Shown here: one piece after another, positions 16,131 through 31,865 of the stretch | How the letters are laid out: each line of letters begins with the position of its first letter | How positions within the stretch are numbered: position 1 is the stretch's first letter | Source of the DNA: Lasioglossum baleicum | Lineage: Eukaryota; Arthropoda; Insecta; Hymenoptera; Halictidae | Direction of reading: 5' to 3' | DNA: 64,000 nucleotides | NCBI RefSeq assembly: GCF_051020765.1 | Contig: NW_027469553.1 | Location: 1-64,000 of the forward strand | Notes under the pieces: generated by a model | The model's database searches: none | What the model saw: the letters and a program-made list of their open reading frames with translations, nothing else | What the model was told of the DNA's origin: nothing | Made by a program: the position numbers and the translations under genes

Positions 16131-16397
16131 TAACGCATAACGCATAACGCATAACGCATAACGCATAACGCATAACGCATAACGCATAACGCATAACGCA
16201 TAACGCATAACGCATAACGCATAACGCATAACGCATAACGCATAACGCATAACGCATAACGCATAACGCATAACGCATAACGCATAACGCATAACGCATA
16301 ACGCATAACGCATAACGCATAACGCATAACGCATAACGCATAACGCATAACGCATAACGCATAACGCATAACGCATAACGCATAACGCATAACGCAT

Positions 16398-17450
16398 AAC
16401 ACATAACGCATCGCGCATAACGCATATCGCATAACGCATAAAGGATAACGCATAACGCATATCGCATAACGCATAACGCATAACGCATAACGAACAACGC
16501 ATATCGCATAACGCATAACGCAGAACGCATAACGCATAACGCATAACGCATAACGCATAACGCATAACGCATAACGCATAACGCAAAACGCATAACGCAT
16601 AACGCATAACGCATAACGCATAACGCATAACGCATAAGGCATAACGCATAACGCATAACGCATAACGCATAACGCATAACGCATAACGCATAACGCATAA
16701 CGCATAACGCATAACGCATAACGCATAACGCATAACGCATAACGCATAACGCAATAACGCATCGCGCATAACGCATAACGCATATCGCATAGCGCATGAC
16801 GCATAACGCTTAACGAATAACGCATAACGCATAACACATTACGCATAACCCATAACGCATAACGCATAACGCATAACGCATAACGCATAACGCATAACGC
16901 ATAACGCATAACGCATCGCGCATAACGCATATCGCATAACGCATAACGGATAACGCTTAACGAATAACGCATAACGCATAACGCATAACGCATAACGCAT
17001 AACGCATAACGCATAACGCATAACGCATAACGCATAACGCATAACGCATAACGCATAACACATAACGCATCGCGCATAACGCATATCGCATAACGCATAA
17101 CGGATAACGCATAACGCATATCGCATAACGCATAACGCATAACGCATAACGAACAACGCATATCGCATAACGCATAACGCATAACCCATAACGCATAACG
17201 CATAACGCATAACGCATAACGCATAACGCTTAACGAATAACGCATAACGCATAACGCATAACGCATAACGCATAACGCATAACGCATAACGCATAACGCA
17301 TAACGCATAACGCATAACGCATAACGCATAACGCATAACACATAACGCATCGCGCATAAAGCATATCGCATAACGCATAACGGATAACGCATAACGCATA
17401 TCGCATAACGCATAACGCATAACGCATAACGAACAACGCATATCGCATAA
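16398..17450 (+). repeat. Tandem duplication, copy 1 (offset 1352-1394)
   Basis: Marked by AAAGGAT at 16440, J1 at 16751, CGGAT joined to AACGCTT at 16947, an M module at 17101, an AAAGCAT inside the next M at about 17357, and AACGAAC at 17431. The partners lie at 17792, 18103, 18334, 18488, about 18737 and 18825. AAAGGAT replaces AACGGAT in only these two M modules, which ties the copies together. Confidence 0.85.
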
Positions 17451-17749
17451 CGCATAACGCATAACGCATAACGCATAACGCATAACGCATAACGCATAAC
17501 GCATAACGCATAACGCATAACGCATAACGCATAACGCATAACGCATAACGCATAACGCATAACGCATAACGCATAACGCATAACGCATAACGCATAACGC
17601 ATAACGCATAACGCATAACGCATAACGCATAACGCATAACGCATAACGCATAACGCATAACGCATAACGCATAACGCATAACGCATAACGCATAACGCAT
17701 AACGCATAACGCATAACGCATAACGCATAACGCATAACGCATAACGCAT

Positions 17750-18845
17750 AACACATAACGCATCGCGCATAACGCATATCGCATAACGCATAAAGGATAA
17801 CGCATAACGCATATCGCATAACGCATAACGCATAACGCATAACGAACAACGCATATCGCATAACGCATAACGCAGAACGCATAACGCATAACGCATAACG
17901 CATAACGCATAACGCATAACGCATAACGCATAACGCAAAACGCATAACGCATAACGCATAACGCATAACGCATAACGCATAACGCATAAGGCATAACGCA
18001 TAACGCATAACGCATAACGCATAACGCATAACGCATAACGCATAACGCATAACGCATAACGCATAACGCATAACGCATAACGCATAACGCATAACGCATA
18101 ACGCAATAACGCATCGCGCATAACGCATAACGCATATCGCATAGCGCATGACGCATAACGCTTAACGAATAACGCATAACGCATAACACATTACGCATAA
18201 CCCATAACGCATAACGCATAACGCATAACGCATAACGCATAACGCATAACGCATAACGCATAACGCATAACGCATAACGCATAACGCATAACGCATAACG
18301 CATCGCGCATAACGCATATCGCATAACGCATAACGGATAACGCTTAACGAATAACGCATAACGCATAACGCATAACGCATAACGCATAACGCATAACGCA
18401 TAACGCATAACGCATAACGCATAACGCATAACGCATAACGCATAACACATAACGCATCGCGCATAACGCATATCGCATAACGCATAACGGATAACGCATA
18501 ACGCATATCGCATAACGCATAACGCATAACGCATAACGAACAACGCATATCGCATAACGCATAACGCATAACCCATAACGCATAACGCATAACGCATAAC
18601 GCATAACGCATAACGCTTAACGAATAACGCATAACGCATAACGCATAACGCATAACGCATAACGCATAACGCATAACGCATAACGCATAACGCATAACGC
18701 ATAACGCATAACGCATAACACATAACGCATCGCGCATAAAGCATATCGCATAACGCATAACGGATAACGCATAACGGATAACGCATAACGCATATCGCAT
18801 AACGCATAACGCATAACGCATAACGAACAACGCATATCGCATAAC
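17750..18845 (+). repeat. Tandem duplication, copy 2
   Basis: Second copy of 16398-17450. The offset grows from 1352 to 1394 through gained units; the last 14 bp come from a duplicated AACGGAT-AACGCAT pair near 18761-18781 that copy 1 lacks. All offsets equal 1 modulo 7, as expected with one J1 insertion between matched points. Confidence 0.85.
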
Positions 18846-21799
18846 GCATAACGCATAACGCATAACGCATAACGCATAACGCATAACGCATAACGCATAA
18901 CGCATAACGCATAACGCATAACGCATAACGCATAACGCATAACGCATAACGCATAACGCATAACGCATAACGCATAACGCATAACGCATAACGCATAACG
19001 CATAACGCATAACGCATAACGCATAACGCATAACGCATAACGCATAACGCATAACGCATAACGCATAACGCATAACGCATAACGCATAACGCATAACGCA
19101 TAACGCATAACGCATAACGCATAACGCATAACGCATAACGCATAACGCATAACGCATAACGCATAACGCATAACGCATAACGCATAACGCATAACGCATA
19201 ACGCATAACGCATAACGCATAACGCATAACGCATAACGCATAACGCATAACGCATAACGCATAACGCATAACGCATAACGCATAACGCATAACGCATAAC
19301 GCATAACGCATAACGCATAACGCATAACGCATAACGCATAACGCATAACGCATAACGCATAACGCATAACGCATAACCCATAACGCATAACGCATAACGC
19401 ATAACGCATAACGCATAACGCATAACGCATAACGCGTAACGCATAACGCATAACGCATAACGCATAACGCATAACGCATAACGCATATCGCATAACGCAT
19501 AACGCATAACGCATAACGCATAACGCATAACGCGTAACGCGTAACGCGTAACGCAAAACGCATAACGCATAACGCATAACGCATAACGCATAACGCATAA
19601 CGCATAACGCATAACGCATAACGCATAACGCATAACGCATAACGCATAACGCATAACACATAACGCATCGCGCATAACGCATATCGCATAACGCATAACG
19701 GATAACGCATAACGCATATCGCATAACGCATAATGCATAACGCATAACGAACAACGCATATCGCATAACGCATAACGCATAACGCATAACGCATAACGCA
19801 TAACGCATAACGCATAACGCATAACGCATAACGCATAACGCATAACGCATAACGCATAACGCATAACGCATAACGCATAACGCATAACGCATAACGCATA
19901 ACGCATAACGCATAACGCATAACGCATAACGCATAACGCATAACGCATAACGCATAACGCATAACGCATAACGCATAACGCATAACGCATAACGCATAAC
20001 GCATAACGCATAACGCATAACGCATAACGCATAACGCATAACGCATAACGCATAACGCATAACGCATAACGCATAACGCATAACGCATAACGCATAACGC
20101 AATAACGCATCGCGCATAACGCATAACGCATATCGCATAGCGCATGACGCATAACGCTTAACGAATAACGCATAACGCATAACACATAACGCGTAACGCA
20201 TAACGCATAACGCATAACGCATAACGCATAACGCATAACGCATAACGCATAACGCATAACGCATAACGCATAACGCATAACGCATAACGCATAACGCATA
20301 ACGCATAACGCATAACGCATAACGCATAACGCATAACGCATAACGCATAACGCATAACGCATAACGCATAACGCATAACGCATAACGCATAACGCATAAC
20401 GCATAACGCATAACGCATAACGCATAACGCATAACGCATAACGCATAACGCATAACGCATAACGCATAACGCATAACGCATAACGCATAACGCATAACGC
20501 ATAACGCATGACGCATGACGCATAACGCATAACGCATAACGCATAACGCATAACGCATAACGCATAACGCATAACGCATAACGCATAACGCATAACGCAT
20601 AACGCATAACGCATAACGCATAACGCATAACGCATAACACATTACGCATAACGCATAACACATAACGCATAACGCATAACGCATAACGCATAACGCATAA
20701 CGCATAACGCATAACGCATAACGCATAACGCATAACGCATAACGCATAACGCATAACGCATAACGCATAACGCATAACGCATAACGCATAACGCATAACG
20801 CATAACGCATAACGCATAACGCATAACGCATAACGCATAACGCATAACGCATAACGCATAACGCATAACGCATAACGCATAACGCATAACGCATAACGCA
20901 TAACGCATAACGCATAACGCATAACGCATAACGCATAACGCATAACGCATAACGCATAACGCATAACGCATAACGCATAACGCATAACGCATAACGCATA
21001 ACGCATAACGCATAACGCATAACGCATAACGCATAACGCATAACGCATAACGCATAACGCATAACGCATAACGCATAACGCATAACGCATAACGCATAAC
21101 GCATGACGCATGACGCATAACGCATAACGCATAACTCATAACGCATAACGCATAACGCATAACGCATCGCGCATAACGCATAACGCATATCGCATAGCGT
21201 ATGACGCATAACGCTTAACGAATAACGCATAACGCATAACACATAACGCATAACGCATAACGCATAACGCATAACGCATAACGCATAACGCATAACGCAT
21301 AACGCATAACGCATAACGCATAACGCATAACGCATAACGCATAACGCATAACGCATAACGCATAACGCATAACGCATAACGCATAACGCATAACGCATAA
21401 CGCATAACGCATAACGCATAACGCATAACGCATAACGCATAACGCATAACGCATAACGCATAACGCATAACGCATAACGCATAACGCATAACGCATAACG
21501 CATAACGCATAACGCATAACGCATAACGCATAACGCCTAACGCATAACGCATAACGCATAACGCATAACGCATAACGCATAACGCATAACGCATAACGCA
21601 TAACGCATAACGCATAACGCATAACGCATAACGCATAACGCATAACGCATAACGCATAACGCATAACGCATAACGCATAACGCATAACGCATAACGCATA
21701 TCGCATAACGCATAACGCATAACGCATAACGCGTAACGGGTAACGCGTAACGCATAACGCATAACGCATAACGCATAACGCATAACGCATAACGCATAT

Positions 21800-24112
21800 C
21801 GCATAACACATAACGCATCGCGCATAACGCATATCGCATAACGCATAACGGATAACGCATAACGCATATCGCATAACGCATAACGCATAACGCATAACGA
21901 ACAACGCATATCGCATAACGCATAACGCATAACGCATAACGCATAACGCATAACGCATAACGCATAACGCATAACGCATAACGCATAACGCATAACGCAT
22001 AACGCATAACGCATAACGCATAACGCATAACGCATAACGCATAACGCATAACGCATAACGCATAACGCATAACGCATAACGCATAACGCATAACGCATAA
22101 CGCATAACGCATAACGCATAACGCATAACGCATAACGCATAACGCATAACGCATAACGCATAACGCATAACGCATAACGCATAACGCATAACCCATAACG
22201 CATAACGCATAACGCATAACGCATAACGCATAACGCATAACGCATAACGCATAACGCATAACGCATAACGCATAACGCATAACGCATAACGCATAACGCA
22301 TATCGCATAACGCATAACGCATAACGCATAGCGCATAACGCATAACGCGTAACGCGTAACGCGTAACGCAAAACGCATAACGCATAACGCATAACGCATA
22401 ACGCATAACGCATAACGCATAACGCATAACGCATAACGCATAACGCATAACGCATAACGCATAACACATAACGCATCGCGCATAACGCATATCGCATAAC
22501 GCATAACGGATAACGCATAACGCATATCGCATAACGCATAACGCATAACGCATAACGAACAACGCATATCGCATAACGCATAACGCATAACGCATAACGC
22601 ATAACGCATAACGCATAACGCATAACGCATAACGCATAACGCATAACGCATAACGCATAACGCATAACGCATAACGCATAACGCATAACGCATAACGCAT
22701 AACGCATAACGCATAACGCATAACGCATAACGCATAACGCATAACGCATAACGCATAACGCATTACGCATAACGCATAACGCATAACGCATAACGCATAA
22801 CGCATAACGCATAACGCATAACGCATAACGCATAACGCATAACGCATAACGCATAACGCATAACGCATAACGCATAACGCATAACGCATAACGCATAACG
22901 CATAACGCATAACGCATAACGCATAACGCATAACGCATAACGCATAACGCATAACGCATAACGCATAACGCATAACGCATAACGCATAACGCATAACGCA
23001 TAACGCATAACGCATAACGCATAACGCATAACGCATAACGCATAACGCATAACGCATAACGCATAACGCATAGCGCATGACGCATAACGCTTAACGAATA
23101 ACGCATAACGCATAACGCGTAACGCGTAACGCCTAACGCATAACGCATAACGCATAACGCATAACGCATAAGGCATAACGCATAACGCATAACGCATAAC
23201 GCATAACGCATAACGCACAACGCATAACGCATAACGCATAACGCATAACGCATAACGCATGACGCATAACGCATAACGCATAACGCATAACGCATAACGC
23301 ATAACGCATAACGCATAACGCATAACGCATAACGCATAACGCATAACGCATAACACATTACGCATAACGCATAACCCATAACGCATAACGCATAACGCAT
23401 AACGCATAACGCATAACGCATAACGCATAACGCATAACGCATAACGCATAACGCATAACGCATAACGCATAACGCATAACGCATAACGCATAACGCATAA
23501 CGCATAACGCATAACGCATAACGCATAACGCATAACGCATAACGCATAACGCATAACGCATAACGCATAACGCATAACGCATAACGCATAACGCATAACG
23601 CATAACGCATAACGCATAACGCATAACGCATAACGCATAACGCATAACGCATAACGCATAACGCATAACGCATAACGCATAACGCATAACGCATAACGCA
23701 TAACGCATAACGCATAACGCATAACGCATAACGCATAACGCATAACGCATAACGCACAACGCACAACGCATAACGCATAACGCATAACGCATAACGCATA
23801 ACGCATAACGCATAACGCATAACGCATAACGCATAACGCATAACGCATAACGCATAACGCATAACGCATAACGCATAACGCATAACGCATAACGCATAAC
23901 GCATAACGCATAACGCATAACGCATAACGCATAACGCATAACGCATAACGCATAACGCATAACGCATAACGCATAACGCATAACGCATAACGCATAACGC
24001 ATGACGCATGACGCATAACGCATAACGCATAACTCATAACGCATAACGCATAACGCATCGCGCATAACGCATAACGCATATCGCATAGCGTATGACGCAT
24101 AACGCTTAACGA
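21800..24112 (+). repeat. Segmental duplication, clean copy (offset about 3.7-3.8 kb)
   Basis: Landmarks and partners: AACGAAC 21899/25611, ACGCGT triplet 22345/26154, M 22507/26309, AACGAAC 22557/26359, AACGCCT after an ACGCGT pair at 23130/26850, GACGCAT 23261/26995, GACGCAT doublet 24003/27709 and J2 24088/27794. This copy keeps the 7-bp phase throughout; the partner does not. Confidence 0.82.
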
Positions 24113-25093
24113 ATAACGCATAACGCATAACACATAACGCATAACGCATAACGCATAACGCATAACGCATAACGCATAACGCATAACGCATAACGCATAA
24201 CGCATAACGCATAACGCATAACGCATAACGCATAACGCATAACGCATAACGCATAACGCATAACGCATAACGCATAACGCATAACGCATAACGCATAACG
24301 CATAACGCATAACGCATAACGCATAACGCATAACGCATAACGCATAACACATAACGCATCGCGCATAACGCATATCGCATAACGCATAACGGATAACGCA
24401 TAACGCATATCGCATAACGCATAACGCATAACGCATAACGCATAACGCATAACGAACAACGCATATCGCATAACGCATAACGCATAACGCATAACGCATA
24501 ACGCATAACGCATAACGCATAACGCATAACGCATAACGCATAACGCATAACGCATAACGCATAACGCATAACGCATAACGCATAACGCATAACGCATAAC
24601 GCATAACGCATAACGCATAACGCATAACGCATAACGCATAACGCATAACGCATAACGCATAACGCATAACGCATAACGCATAACGCATAACGCATAACGC
24701 ATAACGCATAACGCATAACGCATAACGCATAACGCATAACGCATAACGCATAACGCATAACGCATAACGCATAACGCATAACGCATAACGCATAACGCAT
24801 AACGCATAACGCATAACGCATAACGCATAACGCATAACGCATAAGGCATAACGCATAACGCATAACGCATAACGCATAACGCATAACGCATAACGCATAA
24901 CGCATAACGCAATAACGCATCGCGCATAACGCATAACGCATATCGCATAGCGCATGACGCATAACGCTTAACGAATAACGCATAACGCATAACACATAAC
25001 GCGTAACGCATAACGCATAACGCGTAACGCATAACGCATAACGCATAACGCATAACGCATAACGCATAACGCATAACGCATAACGCATAACGC

Positions 25094-26624
25094 AGCATAA
25101 CGCATAACGCATAACGCATAACGCATAACGCATAACGCATAACGCATAACGCATAACGCATAACGCATAACGCATAACGCATAACGCATAACGCATAACG
25201 CATAACGCAATAACGCATAACGCATAACGCATAACGCATAACGCATAACGCATAACGCATAACGCATAACGCATAACGCATAACGCATAACGCATAACGC
25301 ATAACGCATAACGCATAACGCATAACGCATAACGCATAACGCATAACGCATAACGCATAACGCATAACGCATACGCATACGCATAACGCATAACGCATAA
25401 CGCATAACGCATAACGCATAACGCATAACGCATAACGCATAACCGCATACGCATAACGCATAACGCATAACGCATATCGCATAACGCATAACGCATAACG
25501 CATAACGCATAACGCATAACGCATAACGCATAACGCATAACGCATAACGCATAACGCATAACGATAACGCATAACGCATATCGCATAACGCATAACGCAT
25601 AACGCATAACGAACAACGCATATCGCATAACGCATAACGCATAACGCATAACGCATAACGCATAACGCATAACGCAATAACGCATAACGCATAACGCATA
25701 ACGCATAACGCATAACGCATAACGCATAACGCATAACGCATAACGCATAACGCATAACGCATAACGCATAACGCATAACGCATAACGCATAACGCATAAC
25801 GCATAACGCATAACGCATAACGCATAACGCATAACGCATAACGCATAACGCATAACGCATAACGCATAACGCATAACGCATAACGCATAACGCATAACGC
25901 ATAACGCATAACGCATAACGCATAACGCATAACGCATAACGCATAACCATAACGCATAACGCATAACGCATAACGCATAACGCATAACGCATAACGCATA
26001 ACGCATAACGCATAACGCATAACGCAAACGCATAACGCATAACGCATAACGCATAACGCATAACGCATAACGCATAACGCATAACGCATAACGCATAACG
26101 CATAACGCATATCGCATAACGCATAACGCATAACGCATAACGCATAACGCATAACGCGTAACGCGTAACGCGTAACGCAAAACGCATAACGCATAACGCA
26201 TAACGCATAACGCATAACGCATAACGCATAACGCATAACGCATAACGCATAACGCATAACGCATAACACATAACGCATCGCGCATAACGCATATCGCATA
26301 ACGCATAACGGATAACGCATAACGCATATCGCATAACGCATAACGCATAACGCATAACGAACAACGCATATCGCATAACGCATAACGCATAACGCATAAC
26401 GCATAACGCATAACGCATAACGCATAACGCATAACGCATAACGCATAACGCATAACGCATAACGCATAACGCATAAACGCATAACGCATAACGCATAACG
26501 CATAACGCATAACGCATAACGCATAACGCATAACGCATAACGCATAACGCATAACGCATAACGCATAACGCATAACGCATAACGCATAACGCATAACGCA
26601 TAACGCATAACGCATAACGCATAA
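25094..26624 (+). repeat. Cluster of about 12 irregular indels in the array
   Basis: Events seen: loss of 4 near 25095, +1 near 25210, -1 near 25373, -1 near 25380, +1 near 25443, -1 near 25450, -1 at 25561 (CGGAT to CGAT in an M module), +1 near 25674, -1 near 25947, -1 near 26027, +1 near 26475, +1 near 26624. The net is -5. The J1-to-J1 interval across this segment (24909 to 30106) is 5197, which is 3 modulo 7, exactly what one J1 insertion plus a net of -5 predicts. No other irregular indel was found in the window. It may be a sequencing or assembly defect or a true local hot spot. Confidence 0.88.
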
Positions 26625-27820
26625 ACGCATAACGCATAACGCATAACGCATAACGCATAACGCATAACGCATAACGCATAACGCATAACGCATAACGCAT
26701 AACGCATAACGCATAACGCATAACGCATAACGCATAACGCATAACGCATAACGCATAACGCATAACGCATAACGCATAACGCATAACGCATAGCGCATGA
26801 CGCATAACGCTTAACGAATAACGCATAACGCATAACGCGTAACGCGTAACGCCTAACGCATAACGCATAACGCATAACGCATAACGCATAACGCATAACG
26901 CATAACGCATAACGCATAACGCATAACGCATAACGCATAACGCATAACGCATAACGCATAACGCATAACGCATAACGCATAACGCATAACGCATGACGCA
27001 TAACGCATAACGCATAACGCATAACGCATAACGCATAACGCATAACGCATAACGCATAACGCATAACGCATAACGCATAACGCATAACGCATAACGCATA
27101 ACGCATAACGCATAACACATTACGCATAACGCATAACCCATAACGCATAACGCATAACGCATAACGCATAACGCATAACGCATAACGCATAACGCATAAC
27201 GCATAACGCATAACGCATAACGCATAACGCATAACGCATAACGCATAACGCATAACGCATAACGCATAACGCATAACGCATAACGCATAACGCATAACGC
27301 ATAACGCATAACGCATAACGCATAACGCATAACGCATAACGCATAACGCATAACGCATAACGCATAACGCATAACGCATAACGCATAACGCATAACGCAT
27401 AACGCATAACGCATAACGCATAACGCATAACGCATAACGCATAACGCATAACGCATAACGCATAACGCATAACGCATAACGCACAACGCATAACGCATAA
27501 CGCATAACGCATAACGCATAACGCATAACGCATAACGCATAACGCATAACGCATAACGCATAACGCATAACGCATAACGCATAACGCATAACGCATAACG
27601 CATAACGCATAACGCATAACGCATAACGCATAACGCATAACGCATAACGCATAACGCATAACGCATAACGCATAACGCATAACGCATAACGCATAACGCA
27701 TAACGCATGACGCATGACGCATAACGCATAACGCATAACTCATAACGCATAACGCATAACGCATCGCGCATAACGCATAACGCATATCGCATAGCGTATG
27801 ACGCATAACGCTTAACGAAT
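25560..27820 (+). repeat. Segmental duplication, copy containing irregular indels
   Basis: Partner of 21.8-24.1 kb. Offsets change modulo 7 from 2 (at 25611) to 1 (at 26154-26359) to 3 (from 26850 on). These steps match the indels seen here: +1 near 25674, -1 near 25947, -1 near 26027, +1 near 26475 and +1 near 26624. The indels are therefore specific to this copy. Confidence 0.82.
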
Positions 27821-28270
27821 AACGCATAACGCATAACACATAACGCATAACGCATAACGCATAACGCATAACGCATAACGCATAACGCATAACGCATAAC
27901 GCATAACGCATAACGCATAACGCATAACGCATAACGCATAACGCATAACGCATAACGCATAACGCATAACGCATAACGCATAACGCATAACGCATAACGC
28001 ATAACGCATAACGCATAACGCATAACGCATAACGCATAACGCATAACGCATAACGCATAACGCATAACGCATAACGCATAACGCATAACGCATAACGCAT
28101 AACGCATAACGCATAACGCATAACGCACAACGCATAACACATAACGCATCGCGCATAACGCATATCGCATAACGCATAACGGATAACGCATAACGCATAT
28201 CGCATAACGCATAACGCATAACGCATAACGCATAACGCATAACGCATAACGAACAACGCATATCGCATAA
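27700..28270 (+). repeat. 1582-bp offset duplication, copy 1
   Basis: The GACGCAT doublet (27709), J2 (27794) and M (28180) recur at exactly +1582 (226 units) at 29291, 29376 and 29762. This copy has one extra T7C unit near 28126 and two more plain units before AACGAAC (28251 against 29820). Confidence 0.82.
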
Positions 28271-29281
28271 CGCATAACGCATAACGCATAACGCATAACG
28301 CATAACGCATAACGCATAACGCATAACGCATAACGCATAACGCATAACGCATAACGCATAACGCATAACGCATAACGCATAACGCATAACGCATAACGCA
28401 TAACGCATAACGCATAACGCATAACGCATAACGCATAACGCATAACGCATAACGCATAACGCATAACGCATAACGCATAACGCATAACGCATAACGCATA
28501 ACGCATAACGCATAACGCATAACGCATAACGCATAACGCATAACGCATAACGCATAACGCATAACGCATAACGCATAACGCATAACGCATAACGCATAAC
28601 GCATAACGCCTAACGCATAACGCATAACGCATAACGCATAACGCATAACGCATAACGCATAACGCATAACGCATAACGCATAACGCATAACGCATAACGC
28701 ATAACGCATAACGCATGACGCATAACGCATAACGCATAACTCATAACGCATAACGCATAACGCATAACGCATCGCCGATAACGCATGACGCATATCGCAT
28801 AGCGCATGACGCATAACGCTTAACGAATAACGCATAACGCATAACACATTACGCATAACGCATAACACATAACGCATAACGCATAACGCATAACGCATAA
28901 CTCATAACGCATAACGCATAACGCATAACGCATAACGCATAACGCATAACGCATAACGCATAACGCATAACGCATAACGCATAACGCATAACGCATAACG
29001 CATAACGCATAACGCATAACGCATAACGCATAACGCATAACGCATAACGCATAACGCATAACGCATAACGCATAACGCATAACGCATAACGCATAACGCA
29101 TAACGCATAACGCATAACGCATAACGCATAACGCATAACGCATAACGCATAACGCATAACGCATAACGCATAACGCATAACGCATAACGCATAACGCATA
29201 ACGCATAACGCATAACGCATAACGCATAACGCATAACGCATAACGCATAACGCATAACGCATAACGCATAACGCATAACGC

Positions 29282-29840
29282 ATAACGCATGACGCATGAC
29301 GCATAACGCATAACGCATAACTCATAACGCATAACGCATAACGCATCGCGCATAACGCATAACGCATATCGCATAGCGTATGACGCATAACGCTTAACGA
29401 ATAACGCATAACGCATAACACATAACGCATAACGCATAACGCATAACGCATAACGCATAACGCATAACGCATAACGCATAACGCATAACGCATAACGCAT
29501 AACGCATAACGCATAACGCATAACGCATAACGCATAACGCATAACGCATAACGCATAACGCATAACGCATAACGCATAACGCATAACGCATAACGCATAA
29601 CGCATAACGCATAACGCATAACGCATAACGCATAACGCATAACGCATAACGCATAACGCATAACGCATAACGCATAACGCATAACGCATAACGCATAACG
29701 CATAACGCATAACGCATAACACATAACGCATCGCGCATAACGCATATCGCATAACGCATAACGGATAACGCATAACGCATATCGCATAACGCATAACGCA
29801 TAACGCATAACGCATAACGAACAACGCATATCGCATAACG
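29282..29840 (+). repeat. 1582-bp offset duplication, copy 2
   Basis: Second copy of 27.70-28.27 kb with the same J2-to-M spacing of 386 bp. The equivalent spacing at the 24.09-24.39 kb J2-M pair is 302 bp, so the two 386-bp copies are closer relatives. Confidence 0.82.
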
Positions 29841-30046
29841 CATAACGCATAACGCATAACGCATAACGCATAACGCATAACGCATAACGCATAACGCATA
29901 ACGCATAACGCATAACGCATAACGCATAACGCATAACGCATAACGCATAACGCATAACGCATAACGCATAACGCATAACGCATAACGCATAACGCATAAC
30001 GCATAACGCATAACGCATAACGCATAACGCATAACGCATAACGCAT

Positions 30047-30545
30047 AAGGCATAACGCATAACGCATAACGCATAACGCATAACGCATAACGCATAACGC
30101 ATAACGCAATAACGCATCGCGCATAACGCATAACGCATATCGCATAGCGCATGACGCATAACGCTTAACGAATAACGCATAACGCATAACACATAACGCG
30201 TAACGCATAACGCATAACGCATAACGCATAACGCATAACGCATAACGCATAACGCATAACGCATAACGCATAACGCATAACGCATAACGCATAACGCATA
30301 ACGCATAACGCATAACGCATAACGCATAACGCATAACGCATAACGCATAACGCATAACGCATAACGCATAACGCATAAGGCATAACGCATAACGCATAAC
30401 GCATAACGCATAACGCATAACGCATAACGCATAACGCATAACGCATAACGCAATAACGCATCGCGCATAACGCATAACGCATATCGCATAGCGCATGACG
30501 CATAACGCTTAACGAATAACGCATAACGCATAACACATAACGCGT
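30047..30545 (+). repeat. Tandem duplication of an AAGGCAT-to-J1 segment (330-344 bp)
   Basis: AAGGCAT at 30047 and J1 at 30106 recur at 30377 and 30450. Offsets are 330 and 344, both 1 modulo 7, as expected for one J1 insertion per copy. Confidence 0.8.
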
Positions 30546-31865
30546 AACGCATAACGCATAACGCATAACGCATAACGCATAACGCATAACGCATAACGCA
30601 TAACGCATAACGCATAACGCATAACGCATAACGCATAACGCATAACGCATAACGCATAACGCATAACGCATAACGCATAACGCATAACGCATAACGCATA
30701 ACGCATAACGCATAACGCATAACGCATAACGCATAACGCATAACACATTACGCATAACGCATAACACATAACGCATAACGCATAACGCATAACGCATAAC
30801 GCATAACGCATAACGCATAACGCATAACGCATAACGCATAACGCATAACGCATAACGCATAACGCATAACGCATAACGCATAACGCATAACGCATAACGC
30901 ATAACGCATAACGCATAACGCATAACGCATAACGCATAACGCATAACGCATAACGCATAACGCATAACGCATAACGCATAACGCATAACGCATAACGCAT
31001 AACGCATAACGCATAACGCATAACGCATAACGCATAACGCATAACGCATAACGCATAACGCATAACGCATAACGCATAACGCATAACGCCTAACGCATAA
31101 CGCATAACGCATAACGCATAACGCATAACGCATAACGCATAACGCATAACGCATAACGCATAACGCATAACGCATAACGCATAACGCATGACGCATAACG
31201 CATAACGCATAACTCATAACGCATAACGCATAACGCATAACGCATAACGCATCGCCGATAACGCATGACGCATATCGCATAGCGCATGACGCATAACGCT
31301 TAACGAATAACGCATAACGCATAACACATTACGCATAACGCATAACACATAACGCATAACGCATAACGCATAACGCATAACGCATAACTCATAACGCATA
31401 ACGCATAACGCATAACGCATCGCCGATAACGCATAACGCATATCGCATAGCGCATGACGCATAACGCTTAACGAATAACGCATAACGCATAACACATTAC
31501 GCATAACGCATAACACATAACGCATAACGCATAACGCATAACGCGTAACGCATAACGCATAACGCATAACGCATAACGCGTAACGCATAACGCATAACGC
31601 ATAACGCATAACGCATAACGCATAACGCATAACGCATAACGCATAACGCATAACGCATAACGCATAACGCATAACGCATAACGCATAACGCATAACGCAT
31701 AACGCATAACGCATAACGCATAACGCATAACGCATAACGCATAACGCATAACGCATAACGCATAACGCATAACGCATAACGCATAACGCATAACGCATAA
31801 CGCATAACGCATAACGCATAACGCATAACGCATAACGCATAACGCATAACGCATAACGCATAACA

